Part shown: in pieces, positions 10,732 through 22,140 of the stretch
How the letters are laid out: every line of letters starts with the position of its first letter
How positions within the stretch are numbered: the first letter of the stretch is position 1
Translations under genes and position numbers: made by a program
NCBI RefSeq assembly: GCF_042453785.1
Contig: NC_091670.1
Coordinates: forward strand, 3,472,001 to 3,536,000
Source: Malus domestica
Taxonomy: Eukaryota > Streptophyta > Magnoliopsida > Rosales > Rosaceae
Length of the DNA: 64,000 bases
Direction: 5' to 3'
Notes under the pieces: model-generated
Database searches by the model: none
What the model was told of the DNA's origin: nothing
What the model saw: the letters and a program-made list of their open reading frames with translations, nothing else

Positions 10732-12105
10732 ATAGTGGATCCAAACCATTATTGTAACAATAATTAGCTACAGTAGCCTTATACGTATTGTCCGTGTCAC
10801 CACCCGATCCCGATACACGTCCAGGATCGACATGTGATGTCATCAAATACCCATATCTCTAACTTACCCCGCCTCCGGGATATGGCAAAGTGATGAGTCA
10901 ATATTTTACCATATATTTTACCCTAATCTTAGTATTAATTTATTGGTTATTTTGGTAGAATTTTGATACTTTGTTATATATTTCTAATATAGGACATTCG
11001 ACTTCATCTGGACAAAAAAGTAACCAAACGGATGAATTTTGGAGTGATTCCAATTGGAGGATGTTCGTGAGTCTTTTGAAATGATTATATCAAAATTCCA
11101 GATTTTTCTACCAAGCCGTTTGACCATGGCGATTAAGTTAAGGCCCAGCGCGCAGTTTTCTCATATTGACATTTCTGGACGTTTTTTGTATTTTGAAGAT
11201 CAATATGTCATATTTTGAGGAAGCTTTCTTCTGAGGATTTGTATGGGACATCTCCAGCTTTCAAAAGAGACCTTTTGGGACCAAATCGGAGTTGATTTGG
11301 GTGGTCAGAAGTCTGATTTTCTGAGAACTCCAAATTCTTGTTCAAATAGGAAACCTTTTATTTTCTGTTTTATTATTTTAGTATGTTTCATAGTTTTATT
11401 CTAAGACCTTTTAGGGTTTTATTTTGTATTAGTATAAATAAGATATTTAGCCATTAGGGGAAAAGAGGAGAGAATAGGAGGAGAACGCACACAGTACTTG
11501 GAGGATTCAAGTTTATTTTCAAGGTGTTTTATATCCATGTTCTTAATAATATTTTGTTTTATGGTTGTTAGTAACTAGTTTCGTTTGCTAGGGCGAGGCC
11601 ACGATCCTTAGCAAGAATATGTAGTTTCTTTTCAATCTGCTTATGATATTATGCATGCAAGTTTTGAATTATTAATCATTGTGCTTTAAACTATCTAATT
11701 GTGTTGATGATTGGCCGCCATTAGGATATTTAGAAAAGTAATTTGATGCAATTTTGGCGGAGGGCTGTCCCTGGAATTGGCGCTGGCTTCTTGTGGTTAA
11801 TATGTGTAACTTCTTAGGATGGACGACATGTCTTAAGGGTTATATGGTTTTTCAAAAGGATTTCACAAAACTTTATGAGTTTTACATGTTCACGTTTGAT
11901 CTGGACACCACAGATGGGTTGCACGTTAAATATAGATTCTATGTTGGAGGTTCCAAGTAGGGCATACTTTAGGAAAACCTAATTAACCATCAAAATATGC
12001 ATGTGTATTTCATAAGTAATTGGAAGAACTATATAGGATTGTTAAGGTGATGGTGAAACCCTAGTGCTTAACTTTTTTCTTTGGTTTTCTTTACTTTCCC
12101 AATTT
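10732..12105. repeat. first copy of a ~1.37-kb tandem duplication (gypsy LTR fragments)
   Basis: It contains about 60 bp of host sequence, then 95 bp of the start of one gypsy-like LTR family (TGTCAC at about 10795), then a second LTR family starting TGATGAGTCAATATT at 10891 after the target sequence CAAAG. The second LTR is cut at 12105. The block is repeated from 12106 with the junction at a short shared ATAGTGG. Confidence 0.7.
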
Positions 12106-13604
12106 ATAGTGGATCCAAACCATTATTGTAACAATACTTAGCTACAGTAGCCTTAAGTGTATTATCGGTGTCACGCACCGATCCCGACATACGTCTAGGA
12201 TCGACACGTGATGTCACCAAATACCCATATCTCCAACTTACTCTGCCTCTGGGATATGGCAAAGTGATGAGTCAATATTTTACCATATATTTTACCCTAA
12301 TCTCAGTTTGTTGGTTATTTTGGAAGAATTTTGATGCTTTGTTATATATTTCTAATGTAGGATATTCGACATCCTCGGGAGAAAAAAAGTAACCAAACAG
12401 ATGAATTCTGGAGTGATTCCAATTGGAGAATGTTCGTGAGTCTTTCAAGATGATTGTATCAAAATTCCAGATTTTACTATCAAGCTGTTTGATCGTGGCG
12501 ATGAAATTAAGGCCCACCGCGTAGCTTTCCCAGATTGACGTTTCTGGACGTTTTTGGTATTTTGAAGGTCAAGATGTTATATTTAGAGGAAGATTCCTTC
12601 TGAGGATTTGTATGGGACGTCTCCAGCTTTCAAAAGAGACCTTTTGGGACAAAATCGGAGTTGATTTGGTTGGTCAAAAGTCTGATTGTCTGATAACTCC
12701 GAATTCTAGTTCAAATAGGAAACCTTTTATTTTCTGTTTTATTATTTTATTATGTTTCCTAGTTTTATTCTAAGACCTTTTAGGGTTTTATTTTGTATTA
12801 GTATAAATAAGATGTTTAGCCATCAGGGTAAAAGAGGAGGAGAGAAAAAGAGGAGAACGCACATAGTACTTTGGAGGATTCAAGTTTATTTTCAAGGTGT
12901 TTTCTTTCCATGTTCTTAATAATATTTTGTTTTATGGTTGTTAGTAACTAGTTTCGTTTGCTAGGGCGAGGCCACGAGCCTTAGTGAGAATATGTAGTTT
13001 CTTTTCAATTTGCTTATGATATATATTATGCATGCAAGTTTTGAATTATTAATCACTATGCTTTAAACTATCTAATTGTCTTGATGATTGGCCACCATTA
13101 GGATATTTAAAAAGGTAATTTGATGCAATTTTGGTGGCGGGATGTCCCTGGAATTGGTGCTGGCTTCTTGTGGTTAATATGTGTAACTTCTTAGGATGGA
13201 CAACACGTCTTAAGGGTTATATGGTTTTTCAGAAGGATTTCACAAAACTTAATGAGTCTTGCATGTTCACATTCGATCTGGACACCACAGACGGGCTGCA
13301 TGTTAGATATACGTTTTATGTTGGAGGTTCCAAGTAAGGCATACTTTAGGAAAACCAAACCTTCAAAATATGCATGTGTAATTCATAAGTAATTGGAAGA
13401 ACTACGTAGGATTGTTAAGGTGACGGCGAAACCCTAGTGCTTAAATTTATTTTCAAAAACTATTTTCTTTGCTTTTCTTTACTTTCCCAATTTATTTAAT
13501 TGTTTTTAGTTCAATTGGTTTTTAATATTTTAGGCCATAAAACCAACCTCTTCTAGACTTTATTTTCAAATAATTAATTAAGATTTGGTTTTAACATAAA
13601 TTAT
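12106..13604. repeat. second copy of the tandem duplication; LTR truncated by a MULE
   Basis: It repeats 10732-12105. The LTR begins at 12265 after CAAAG and runs 1,340 bp, longer than the first copy, until it is replaced by the MULE end at about 13605. The solo LTR at 20033-21489 shows what the missing 3' end looks like. Short open frames inside both copies are not conserved as proteins. Confidence 0.7.
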
Positions 13605-13873
13605 GGCTTTTTTTATTAGCACCTCCTAAAATGTTGAATGCACCCCACATTAAAATTTAATATTAAATGACTTATTTACCCCACTATGCAATGACAATTT
13701 TGACCTTATTAGGTTTTAAAAAAATAAAATAAAAATCTCTAAATACACCCCAAATCACTAAACCCTATTATTTATCTTCTCAACTATCAAAACCCTCTTA
13801 CCCTCCATTGTTGAACAAAACCCTAACCAATGAAACTACAAACATCTTGATTGAGAAAAATTGCTTTTGACGA

Positions 13874-15706
13874 ATGGAACACAAAATCAATGTTTCGGAG
13901 CCTTCACATGAGGTAAGACTATGTTTCATCGGTGGTTTGGTTAATTTCATATTCCTTTTTTTTTTCTTCCATTGGTTATTCATTTTCTTCTTTGCAGGTT
14001 ACAAATCCAGCCAGTGATCCTCTTAGAGTAGATTTGGTTATATCCCTTGAAATGAACATTGGAGAGCGACAAAATATTTTGGAGGTTGGACCAGAAAATG
14101 CATCGCAGGTTTGTTGGCATGTACCACTCTGCCTATTGATATTGAGTTGTATGGTTCTTAAAAAATAATTGAGGTGTATGATTCTTAGTAAATAAATGAG
14201 GATTTGATAATAATTTTTGGTGTATTTAAATACGATAGCATACAAGGCAATACCTCTATAGGGGACAATGAGGTTGCAGCAACGAGCGTCGTTGATCACA
14301 CAAACGCATTTAAAACAAACGAGGTAACTATTTTTAGTATATTGAATGTGCATCTGTGAATTTCATGGAAATTCTTGCATTCTTTTATTCAGCATAGTGC
14401 ATTAGGTTCATAATAGGGAATAACATATGGGTTGGAATCTTAGCATGTCTACAAACATTTTGTTAGTGGCAAATGGCAATGATCTTGTATGTACAGGTGT
14501 TCAAAAGTAAAAATGATTTCCTTGATTGGACTCGCGCACAAGGAAAAAAGAATAATATGGTTATTATCATTAAGAGGTATGATGCGGGAAAGGTTGACCG
14601 AAGGAGGAAGAGAGCTCGAATAACATTTGCTTGTGAGAGACATGGCGAGTATCGATCCATATTGAGGAAGTCGGATATTAATGACCAAATTTCTGATGCA
14701 AATAATAAGAAGAATAAAGAACCCAGGAATACTGGTACTAAAAAATGCGGATGTCCATTTATGTTGAAAAGAGTCAACGTTGGAGAAGGAGATGAATTGA
14801 AATTGGAGGTTGAGTGTGGGGTGCATAACCATACTTATTCACAGTATCTTGAAGGGCATTCTTTTGTCGGACGATTAACTAAAGAGCAAAATGAACTTTT
14901 AGTTGACATGTCTACAAGTTTAGTGAGACCCAAAGTTATTTTGAACACCATAAAGAAAAAAGATCCACTTAATGTAACAACGATGAGGACAATATACAAT
15001 GCAAGACACTATCATCGGACAAAAGAAAAAGCAGGGAGATCAGAAATGCAACAGTTGTTATGTAAGTTGGTTGAGTACAACTATATTGAGCATCATCGAA
15101 GTATTGGTGTTGATAATGCTGTTAGTGACTTGTTTTGGACTCACCCAATTAATGTCGATACCTTACATTGTTTCCCACATGCACTTATCATGGATTGCAC
15201 GTACAAGACTAATAGGCATCGTTTTCCACTCCTGGAGATTGTAGGGGTAACTTCAACTAGTATTACATTTTCGGTTACATTTGCTTTCATTGACCATGAG
15301 AAGGAAGACAATTACACATGGGCATTGACAAGATTGAAGACTCTAATGAATGATGATTGTATTTCTGGTGTGATTGTCACTAATCGAGATCTTACATTGT
15401 TTCCCACATGTACTTATCATGGATTGCATGTACAAGACTAATAGGCATCGTATTCCACTCCTGGAGATTGTAGGGGTAACTTCAACTAATATTACATTTT
15501 TGGTTGCATTTGCTTTCATTGACCATGAGAAGGAAGACAATTACACATTGGCATTGACAAGATTGAAGACTCTAATGAAAGATGATTGTATTCCTAGTGT
15601 GATTGTCACTGATCGAGACTTTAGCAAACTGAACTCAAATATATTGATTGCAAGGCGAGAGTACATTTGTAAAAACAAGGTTTACTTTTTAATGGAGGTT
15701 GTGTAA
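13874..15706 (+). pseudogene. FAR1/MULE-type transposase, multi-exon, disrupted by an internal duplication
   Basis: Probable exons are 13874-13912 (ATG to GAG|GTAAG), 13998-14108 (after TTTGCAG), one ending 14323 (ACGAG|GTAAC), and a long exon from 14497 (TGTACAG|GTG). The long exon has a FAR1-like DNA-binding region (VFKSKNDFLDWTR, TKKCGCPFMLK, CGVHNH), then the start of the MULE catalytic domain (ALIMDCTYKTNRHRFP with the first Asp, TFAFIDHEKEDNYTWAL). It ends after about 315 codons, in place of the >600 usual for the family. A 229-bp direct duplication shifts the frame. The second-Asp position reads VTNRD in copy one and VTDRD in copy two. The C-terminal half is missing, so the protein cannot be an active transposase. 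Confidence 0.78.
15163..15620 (+). repeat. 229-bp direct tandem duplication inside the MULE gene
   Basis: 15163-15391 (starting TTACATTGTTTCCCACATG) is repeated from 15392 with about 10 point differences. 229 is not a multiple of three, so the second copy is read in the next frame. Confidence 0.92.
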
Positions 15707-15927
15707 GAAAAATTACATTCAAATTCATTGCGGATCTCTTCTTTTTCTAAGACCAAATCAAAGAAACAAATAATTGAATCAATGAATTACTATAGCAGCT
15801 CCATTTCTGACAATGGCAAGAGGTCTCTGTGCTAATCAAACTACCCGAAATTTATCCTAAAACTATACTCGAGCTCCACCTTATCTTCAATCTCAAATGC
15901 CTTCTCAATATGATTTCATCATAAACC

Positions 15928-16571
15928 TGCTATCCTATTTATAAGAAATTAAGCACAAGCTAGCTCAAGTTATGGTCTTCAATTAATATTAATTTCGACA
16001 AATCAGTTTCCCATCTCTTTCATTGATATGAACATGGCTGATCTCATTGGTGTGGCGCAATATTTGTTAAATTAGCCGTTCGGGTTGATTTCTTTGTATA
16101 ACTCATCTGCCAATTCTACAACTTGTAGACTTAATTCCCATTACAAAATTAAAAATAAAATAAAATCCAAAACCAATGTAAGATAAATAAAGACTTTTTA
16201 TATCATAAAATAAGACTTTCTAACTTGTATACAAGACTATAGTGACAAGATCAAACACATTGATGGGTGCGCAATTTCCATCAACATATGTTCTGTGCGT
16301 TTAAACTGAGCGTGGAGTCTTTTTTTAGCAATTAAAAGTTTTGTATCATGTAATTGTCTTGGTTTGACAAGACCTACATCTAGATGAGTTGCTTCTGAAG
16401 ACTAATGTAAAACTTTATGTTGATATTTCTTGAGGGTGAAACATCGTTTGAGAAACGTTTGGGGTCTCATTACAATTTTTTCATTTATTTTTTAACTTTT
16501 GGTTTAAATATTCTACTACAAATACATTTGTGGCTTCAATAACTAGTAAAACCACTTTCAAATATCTTAGT
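15928..16571 (-). promoter_or_regulatory. orphan lectin promoter copy, no gene attached
   Basis: Starts at the AACCTGCTATCC part of the lectin 5' flank and keeps the TATAAATA box (about 15939-15948), but the 5' UTR and ORF are gone, replaced on the left by the MULE-side sequence. It would direct minus-strand transcription into the MULE remnant if still active. Confidence 0.6.
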
Positions 16572-16616
16572 ATTGGCTTTCAGAACAAAGGGTTTTGGTA
16601 GTACAGGTGGAGCCAT
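16572..16616 (-). pseudogene. lectin 5'-end remnant, third
   Basis: Minus-strand lectin start codon plus about 14 codons joined to upstream sequence at the same KAD breakpoint as the other remnants. Its promoter unit (16617-16888) breaks off early at TTTCTTTGTA. Confidence 0.7.
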
Positions 16617-16888
16617 GTTGTATAGTGTAGCTGGAATTGGGATGATCTCTCTCTTTATTTATTTATTTTTTTCCTTTAATTTGCTTGCTTTGAATGTGAT
16701 GCTCAGTTCCAACCTACTATCCTATTTCTAAGAAATTAAGCACAAGCTATCTCAAGTTATGGTCTTTAATTAATATTAATTTCCTCAATCTGTTTCCCAT
16801 ATCTTTCATTGATACTAACATGGCTGATCTCATTGGTGTGACGCAAGATTTGTTAAAATAGCTGATCGGATTGATTTTTTCTTTGTAC

Positions 16889-17384
16889 CCGAGAAGAAAT
16901 GCAGGAAGGAGGAATTTATAAAGACAATGGATACCTGCTCTTCGCTGCAAAAAACGACACTTAAAGGACAATTTTCCCGAGGTTTTCACCGCCGTTTTTA
17001 CCGTTTGCTGCAAAAAACAAATACTCTCCCCTTGCGAGCTCCGTCATCAATTCCCCTCGCGAACTTTGAGTCCCTCTGAAAAAATGATTAAGTGAAATTT
17101 GAATTTTTCAAACTTTGTGTTTGGTTATATCTAACGATCCCTAATTCCAAATTTATGGTTTAGATATATAAAAAAGATATCTCGGGTACTTCATTGCTAT
17201 CCTTTAAGCTCCCCACTTTCAAACAAAGCAAAAAATTCTAATTGAGTTGGGTTTTGAACATGCAGATTAGTTAGACAACTTAATTACCAATCCTTATTAT
17301 TATTGCAACAAACACACGGATTACACTAAAAGCTAGTGAATCATACACTTGCAGATGACTTATCCAAACACAAAGATAAGACAT
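16889..17384. other. unassigned sequence between the promoter remnant and lectin copy 2
   Basis: No gene recognised. It holds two copies of TGCAAAAAAC with different surroundings and, near 17285 and 17388, two versions of the motif TTATTATTATTGC followed by AAACACACGGATTACA, indicating a small local duplication about 105 bp apart just downstream of the lectin gene. Confidence 0.4.
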
Positions 17385-17606
17385 GAGTTTATTATTATTG
17401 CTATAAACACACGGATTACAGCGAAATTCAAAAACTAAAAACACGGAAAAAAGTAGTGATGAAAACCAATGCCACTTTCGCGGGGAACACGATTGCATTC
17501 GCACATGCAACAAGCCTTTTAAACCCATAGGTGACCCAAATGGGACGAGTGAAGTCTCGTGAGGGTTTCCAGAGACGTTACCCACAAACATCATGCATAC
17601 TGATCA

Positions 17607-18104
17607 TCAACATCTGACTTGGGAGACTGAGTAGATATCCACCCCTCCAGCATCAGGTTGTTTTTGGTTGAGGCGTAATTCGAATCTGTTTTCAATGAAC
17701 GGCCTGGTTATGAGATCGCTTTGCAAGTGACGTAATCGGCAGCGCGTGATTAGGTTGTTGCTGTCAGGTGGTCCGACAGGCTCGACCTTGAACAATGTGC
17801 AAGCCCAATTGTCTTTGGTTTCATTTCGGTCAGCAGCTGCGGCCAGGACCAATAGCCTGTTTTGGTCCACCCTTCTCAAGTAGTTGCCATTGTAGGAGCA
17901 TTTGATATGCACGTAATTCTTGTCGGCGTAGTCCTCATTGTTTGGCTTCTCTGTGGTGAACTTTATGAACCTGCTGTTTTCATTGTCCTCAGAAAACTGG
18001 ACAATCTCATTAAGGTCGCTTTCTGCATCAAGTTGATAGCGCAAATACTTGTTGTTGATATCTGCTTTCAGCAGAAAAGGGCTTGGTAGTACAGGTGGAG
18101 CCAT
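17607..18104 (-). CDS. amaranthin-type agglutinin domain lectin, copy 2
   Basis: A 165-residue single-exon ORF identical to copy 1 at every residue except one near the C-terminus (SQVRC here, SQGRC in copy 1). Nucleotide differences are few and mostly silent, for example GAGATCG versus GAGATCA near 17719. The domain layout is the same: one beta-trefoil agglutinin domain, no signal peptide, expected nucleocytoplasmic carbohydrate-binding protein. Its 3' flank is uninterrupted, so it preserves the empty copia site. It is followed upstream by its own promoter and by another truncated promoter copy. The near identity implies a recent duplication or gene conversion. Confidence 0.85.
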   Translation of the reverse strand: MAPPVLPSPFLLKADINNKYLRYQLDAESDLNEIVQFSEDNENSRFIKFTTEKPNNEDYADKNYVHIKCSYNGNYLRRVDQNRLLVLAAAADRNETKDNWACTLFKVEPVGPPDSNNLITRCRLRHLQSDLITRPFIENRFELRLNQKQPDAGGVDIYSVSQVRC

Positions 18105-18841
18105 GTCGTATAGTGTAGTTGGGATTGGGATGCTCTCTCTTTTTTATTCTCTATTGATGATCTAATTTGCTTGCTGTGAATGTGATGCTTAGTTCAAACC
18201 TGCTATCCTATTTATAAGAAATTAAGCACAAGCTAGCTCAAGTTATGGTCTTTAATTAATATTAATTTCGACAAATCAGTTTCCCATCTCTTTCATTGAT
18301 ATGAACATGGCTGATCTCATTGGTGTGGCGCAATATTTGTTAAATTAGCCGTTCGGGTTGATTTCTTTGTATAACTCATCTGCCAATTCTACAACTTGTA
18401 GACTTAATTCCCTTACAAAATTAAAAATAAAATAAAATCCGAAACTAATGTAAGATAAATAAAGACTTTTTATATCATAAAATAAGACTTTATAACTTGT
18501 ATACAAGACTATAGTGACAAGATCAAACACATTGATGGGTGCGCATTTTCCATCAACATCTGTTATGTGCATTTAAACTGAGCGTGGAGTCTTTTTTAGC
18601 AATTAAAAGTTTTGTATCATGTATTGTCTTGGTTTGATAAGACCTACATCTAGATGAGTTGCTTCTGAAGACTAATGTAAAACTTTATGTGGATATTTCT
18701 TCAGGGTGAAACATCGTTTGAGAAACGTTTTGGACCTCATTACAATTTTTTCATTTATTTTTTAACTTTTGGTTTAAATATTCTACAATAAATACATTTG
18801 TGGCTTTAATAACCAGTAAAACCACTTTCAAATATCTTAGT
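18105..18841 (-). promoter_or_regulatory. lectin copy 2 upstream region
   Basis: Near-identical counterpart of 1922-2660. It carries the intact TATA box and the same junction with the next truncated promoter unit. Confidence 0.65.
18209..18216 (-). promoter_or_regulatory. TATA box of lectin copy 2
   Basis: TATAAATA on the minus strand, 105 bp upstream of the ATG, the same spacing as in copy 1. Confidence 0.65.
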
Positions 18842-18886
18842 ATCGGCTTTCAGAACAAAGGGGTTTGGTAGTACAGGTGGAGCCAT
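18842..18886 (-). pseudogene. lectin 5'-end remnant, fourth
   Basis: The same 15-codon remnant, 782 bp from the start of copy 2. The corresponding distance at copy 1 is 784 bp. This confirms that gene plus remnant were duplicated as one block. Confidence 0.75.
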
Positions 18887-19936
18887 GTTGTATAGTGTAG
18901 CTGGGATTGGGATGATCTCTCTCTCTTTTTCTTTTCTTTTTTTCCTTTAATTTGCTTGCTTTGAATGTGATGCTCAGTTCAAACCTACTATCCTATTTCT
19001 AAGAAATTAAGCACAAGCTATCTCAAGTTATGGTCTTTAATTAATATTAATTTCCTCAATCAGTTTCCCATATCTTTCATTGATACGAACATGGCTGATC
19101 TCATTGGTGTGACGCAAGATTTGTTAAAATAGCTGATCGGATTGATTTTTTCTTTGTATAACTCTTCTGCCAATTCTGAAATTGTACATATAATTCCCAT
19201 TATAAAATAAATAAATAAAATCCAAAACTCATATAAAATAAATAGAGACTTTTTATAGCATATAAAATAAGACTTTGTAACTTGTACATAGTTACAAGAT
19301 TGAACACATTGATGGGTTTTATATTTGGGGCTCACTACAACTTTTTTTCACTTAATTTTAGGTTTTGGCTTAAATATACCATTCAAACTAAATGTGTGGC
19401 TCATTAATTGGTAGAAACCTTTCCAAATGCTTTTTAAATGTTCTCTTAATGCTAACGGAGAATATTTTGAGAAGACAAAATATTTGCATTTCTCACGAAA
19501 ATATGGGTGCTCATTAATTTTAGTTGGTTTTGCAATTTTGTATAAAATCATCATTAAATATAGTAGTTTTCATCTTTGGCTCACCGCTATATTTCTAAAA
19601 GTAGTGTAAGACTTTCAGCCTTTGTTCACTAGTGAGGATCTTATCAAGATAGAGCAGCCATAAGAAACTCTTAACTTTGGAGGAATATGAAGTTTCCAAA
19701 TGAGAGTCCATCACCAATTAGGAAAAGCACTAGGCTTAATGGCCCAAAAATAAGCAGATTTAACTGAAAACTTACCATCATTTATTCCACTTCAGATACA
19801 CTTGGCAGTCAAAGCATCAAAACTAATTGGAATGCTAAGAATTTGTTCAACCACCTCTTTAGTAAAACGAGTAATAGTGGATCCAAACCATTATTGCAAC
19901 AATAATTAACTATAGTAGCCTTATACATATTGTCGG
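18887..19936. repeat. promoter unit and F repeat downstream of remnant four
   Basis: Paralogous to 2706-3113 plus 8882-9476 and to 9740-10790. At 19290 it carries the uninterrupted target (ATAGTTACAAG) of the 3114-8881 copia. No gene seen. Confidence 0.65.
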
Positions 19937-20032
19937 TGTCACGCCCTGATCCCGATATACGTACAAAATCGACATGTGATGTCATCAAATACCCACATCT
20001 CTAACTTACCCCGCCTTCAGGATATGGCAATG

Positions 20033-21489
20033 TGATGAGTAAATATTTTTACCATATATTTTACCCTAATCTTAGTTTTAATTTGTTGGTAATTTTGGAA
20101 GAATTTTGATACTTTGTTATATATTTCTAATGTAGGATATTCGACTTCCTCTGGAGAAAAAAGTAAACAAACATATGAATTTTGGAGTGATTCCAATTGG
20201 AAGATGTTCGTGAGTCTTTCAAGATGATTGTATCAAAATTCTAGATTTTTCTACCAAGCTGTTTGATCGTGGCGATGAAATTAAGGCCCAGCGCGCGCTT
20301 TCCCAGATTGACGTTTTTGGACGTTTTAGGTATTTTGAAGGTCAAGATGTCATATTTTGAGGAAGATTCCTTCTGAGGATTTGTATGCGACCTCTCCAGC
20401 TTTCAAAAGAGACCTTTTGGGACCAAATCGAAGTTTATTGGTTGGTCAGATGTCTGATTTTCTAAGAATTCCGAATTCTAGTTCAAATAGGAAACCTTTT
20501 ATTTTCTGTTTTATTATTTATTATGTTTCATAGTTTTATTCTAAGACCTTTTAGGGTTTTATTTTGTATTAGTATAAATAAGATATTTAGCCATTAGGGG
20601 AAAAGAGGAGGAGAGAATAGGAGGAGAAAGCACACAGTACTTTGGAGGATTCAAGTTTATTTTCAAGGTGTTTTCTATCCATGTTCTTAATAATATTTTG
20701 TTTTATGGTTGTTAGTAACTAGTTTCGTTTGCTAGGGCAAGGCCACGACCCTTGGCAAGAATATGTAGTTTCTTTTCAACCTACTTATGATATTATGCAT
20801 GCAAGTTTTGAATTATTAATCATTGTGTTTTAAACTATCTAGTTGTGTTGATGGTTGGCCACCATTAGGATATTTAGAAAAGTAATTTAATGCAATTTTG
20901 GCGGAGGGTTGTCCCTAGAATTGGCGCTGGCTTCTTGTGGTTAATATGTGTAACTTCTTAGGATGGACGACATGTCTTAAGGGTTATATGGTTTTTCAGA
21001 AGGATTTCACAAAACTTTATGAGTCTTACATGTTCACATTTGATCTGGACACCACAAACGGGTTGCATGTTAGATATACGTTCTATGTTGGTGGTTCCAA
21101 GAAGGGCATACTTTAGGAAAACCTAACCTTCAAAATATGCATGTGTAATTCATAAGTAATTGGAAGAACTAGGTTGGATTGTTAAGGTGATGGTGAAACC
21201 CTAGTGCTTAAATTTATTTTCAAAACTATTTTCTTTGGTTTTCTTTACTTTCCCAATTTATTTAATTGTTTTCAGTTAAATTCGTTCGTAATATTTTAGG
21301 TCATAAAATCAACCTCTTCTAAACTTTATTTTCAAATAATTAATTAAGATTTGGTTTTAACATAAATTATTCATTCAATCCCTGTGGAAAACGACCCTAC
21401 TTGAGCTGCTATACTACGACAACCTTGTATTCTTGCAAGTATTTTAAGTGTTTTTATCCCTACTTTTGCAAGTGTTAGAATCCCTATCA
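20033..21489 (+). mobile_element. solo LTR of a Ty3/gypsy element
   Basis: 1,457 bp, starting TGATGAGTAAATATT and ending AATCCCTATCA, so TG...CA. The flanks are CAATG (20028-20032) and CAAAG (21490-21494). The paralogous insertions at 10891 and 12265 both have CAAAG, so the left flank here carries one mutation. No internal domain is present, which is the expected result of LTR-LTR recombination. Confidence 0.82.
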
Positions 21490-21886
21490 CAAAGCACAAC
21501 TCGAGAATCGAATCGCATAGTAATTTTTCGTATAATTTATGACTGCATCTAACCTGCTCGTTAGACTGCCTATGTACCCTAAACAGAGATCAAGCTTTTC
21601 GTAGTTCACTTCACTCAAACATTCACTGTGTATCTCACTACGTCTCATCATAATACCACAATTCAAGCATGTAGCACCTCAAGGAACATTCTACGAAGCA
21701 CAATAATATTCTCTAGTCATCTTGCCATTCACCCACACATATGCATTCCAACACTATCCAATAATCATACAAATCAATAACACATAGAATACACCCAAAA
21801 TGTAGGGCTAGAGCGACACAGTTCGACCGAAGCCTATATCTCTGAAGCTGAAATTGAAGCCAAGGAACCAACATGTCAACTGATGC

Positions 21887-22128
21887 GATTTTAGACCACT
21901 CAACGAAATCTATCAACATCGGGTCCCAGACCACTCCACGGAACCAAACACCAAGTGGGATTCCGGACCACTTAACGGAATTTATACCATGATATGATTC
22001 CGGACCACTCAACGGAATCTCAGAGTATAAGGGATTTCGGACCTCTCAACGGAATCCGAGTGGATATGATTCCGGACTACTCAACAGAATCGCGGAGTAC
22101 AATGCATATCGAACCACTCAATGAAATC
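21887..22128. repeat. array of seven ~36-bp repeats, each with short inverted arms
   Basis: Units begin at about 21887, 21923, 21959, 21996, 22033, 22068 and 22105. The best copies read GATTCCGGACCACTCAACGG followed by AATC, where GATTCCG and CGGAATC are reverse complements, so each could form a small hairpin. The array lies within the gypsy-like LTR sequence. Confidence 0.8.
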
Positions 22129-22140
22129 TAAGCTGGGGAC

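Larger units (their letters stand above)
13605..15720 (+). mobile_element. Mutator-like element (MULE), truncated on the right
   Basis: The left end starts GGCTTTTTTTATTAGCACC where the gypsy LTR homology stops, and carries a transposase-like gene on the plus strand. No matching inverted end is visible to the right before the lectin-promoter repeat resumes at 15928, so the right terminus is lost or unrecognisable. 15721-15927 is AT-rich sequence I cannot assign. Confidence 0.65.
19937..22140. repeat. gypsy-like LTR family starting TGTCACGCCCTGATCCC, with a nested solo LTR
   Basis: The start resembles LTRs beginning TGTCACGCC. After about 95 bp it is interrupted by the solo LTR at 20033-21489 and resumes at 21495. 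The distal part includes a hairpin-repeat array. The right boundary, near 22140, is uncertain. Confidence 0.5.

Noticed and set aside
10795-10890. rDNA-like sequence in GTGTCACCACCCGATCCCG
   Set aside because: It matches the start of a repeated LTR family found at three places here and has no extended similarity to rRNA.
11754-13337. 68-residue ORFs with a Trp/Cys-rich start (AEGCPWNWRW)
   Set aside because: They occur at the same place in both tandem LTR copies but the third LTR copy has changes that break the frame, so they look like LTR sequence and not a gene.
21887-22128. CRISPR-like array of regularly spaced repeats
   Set aside because: The whole unit, including the spacer, is partly conserved, there are no unique spacers or cas genes, and the context is a plant LTR.
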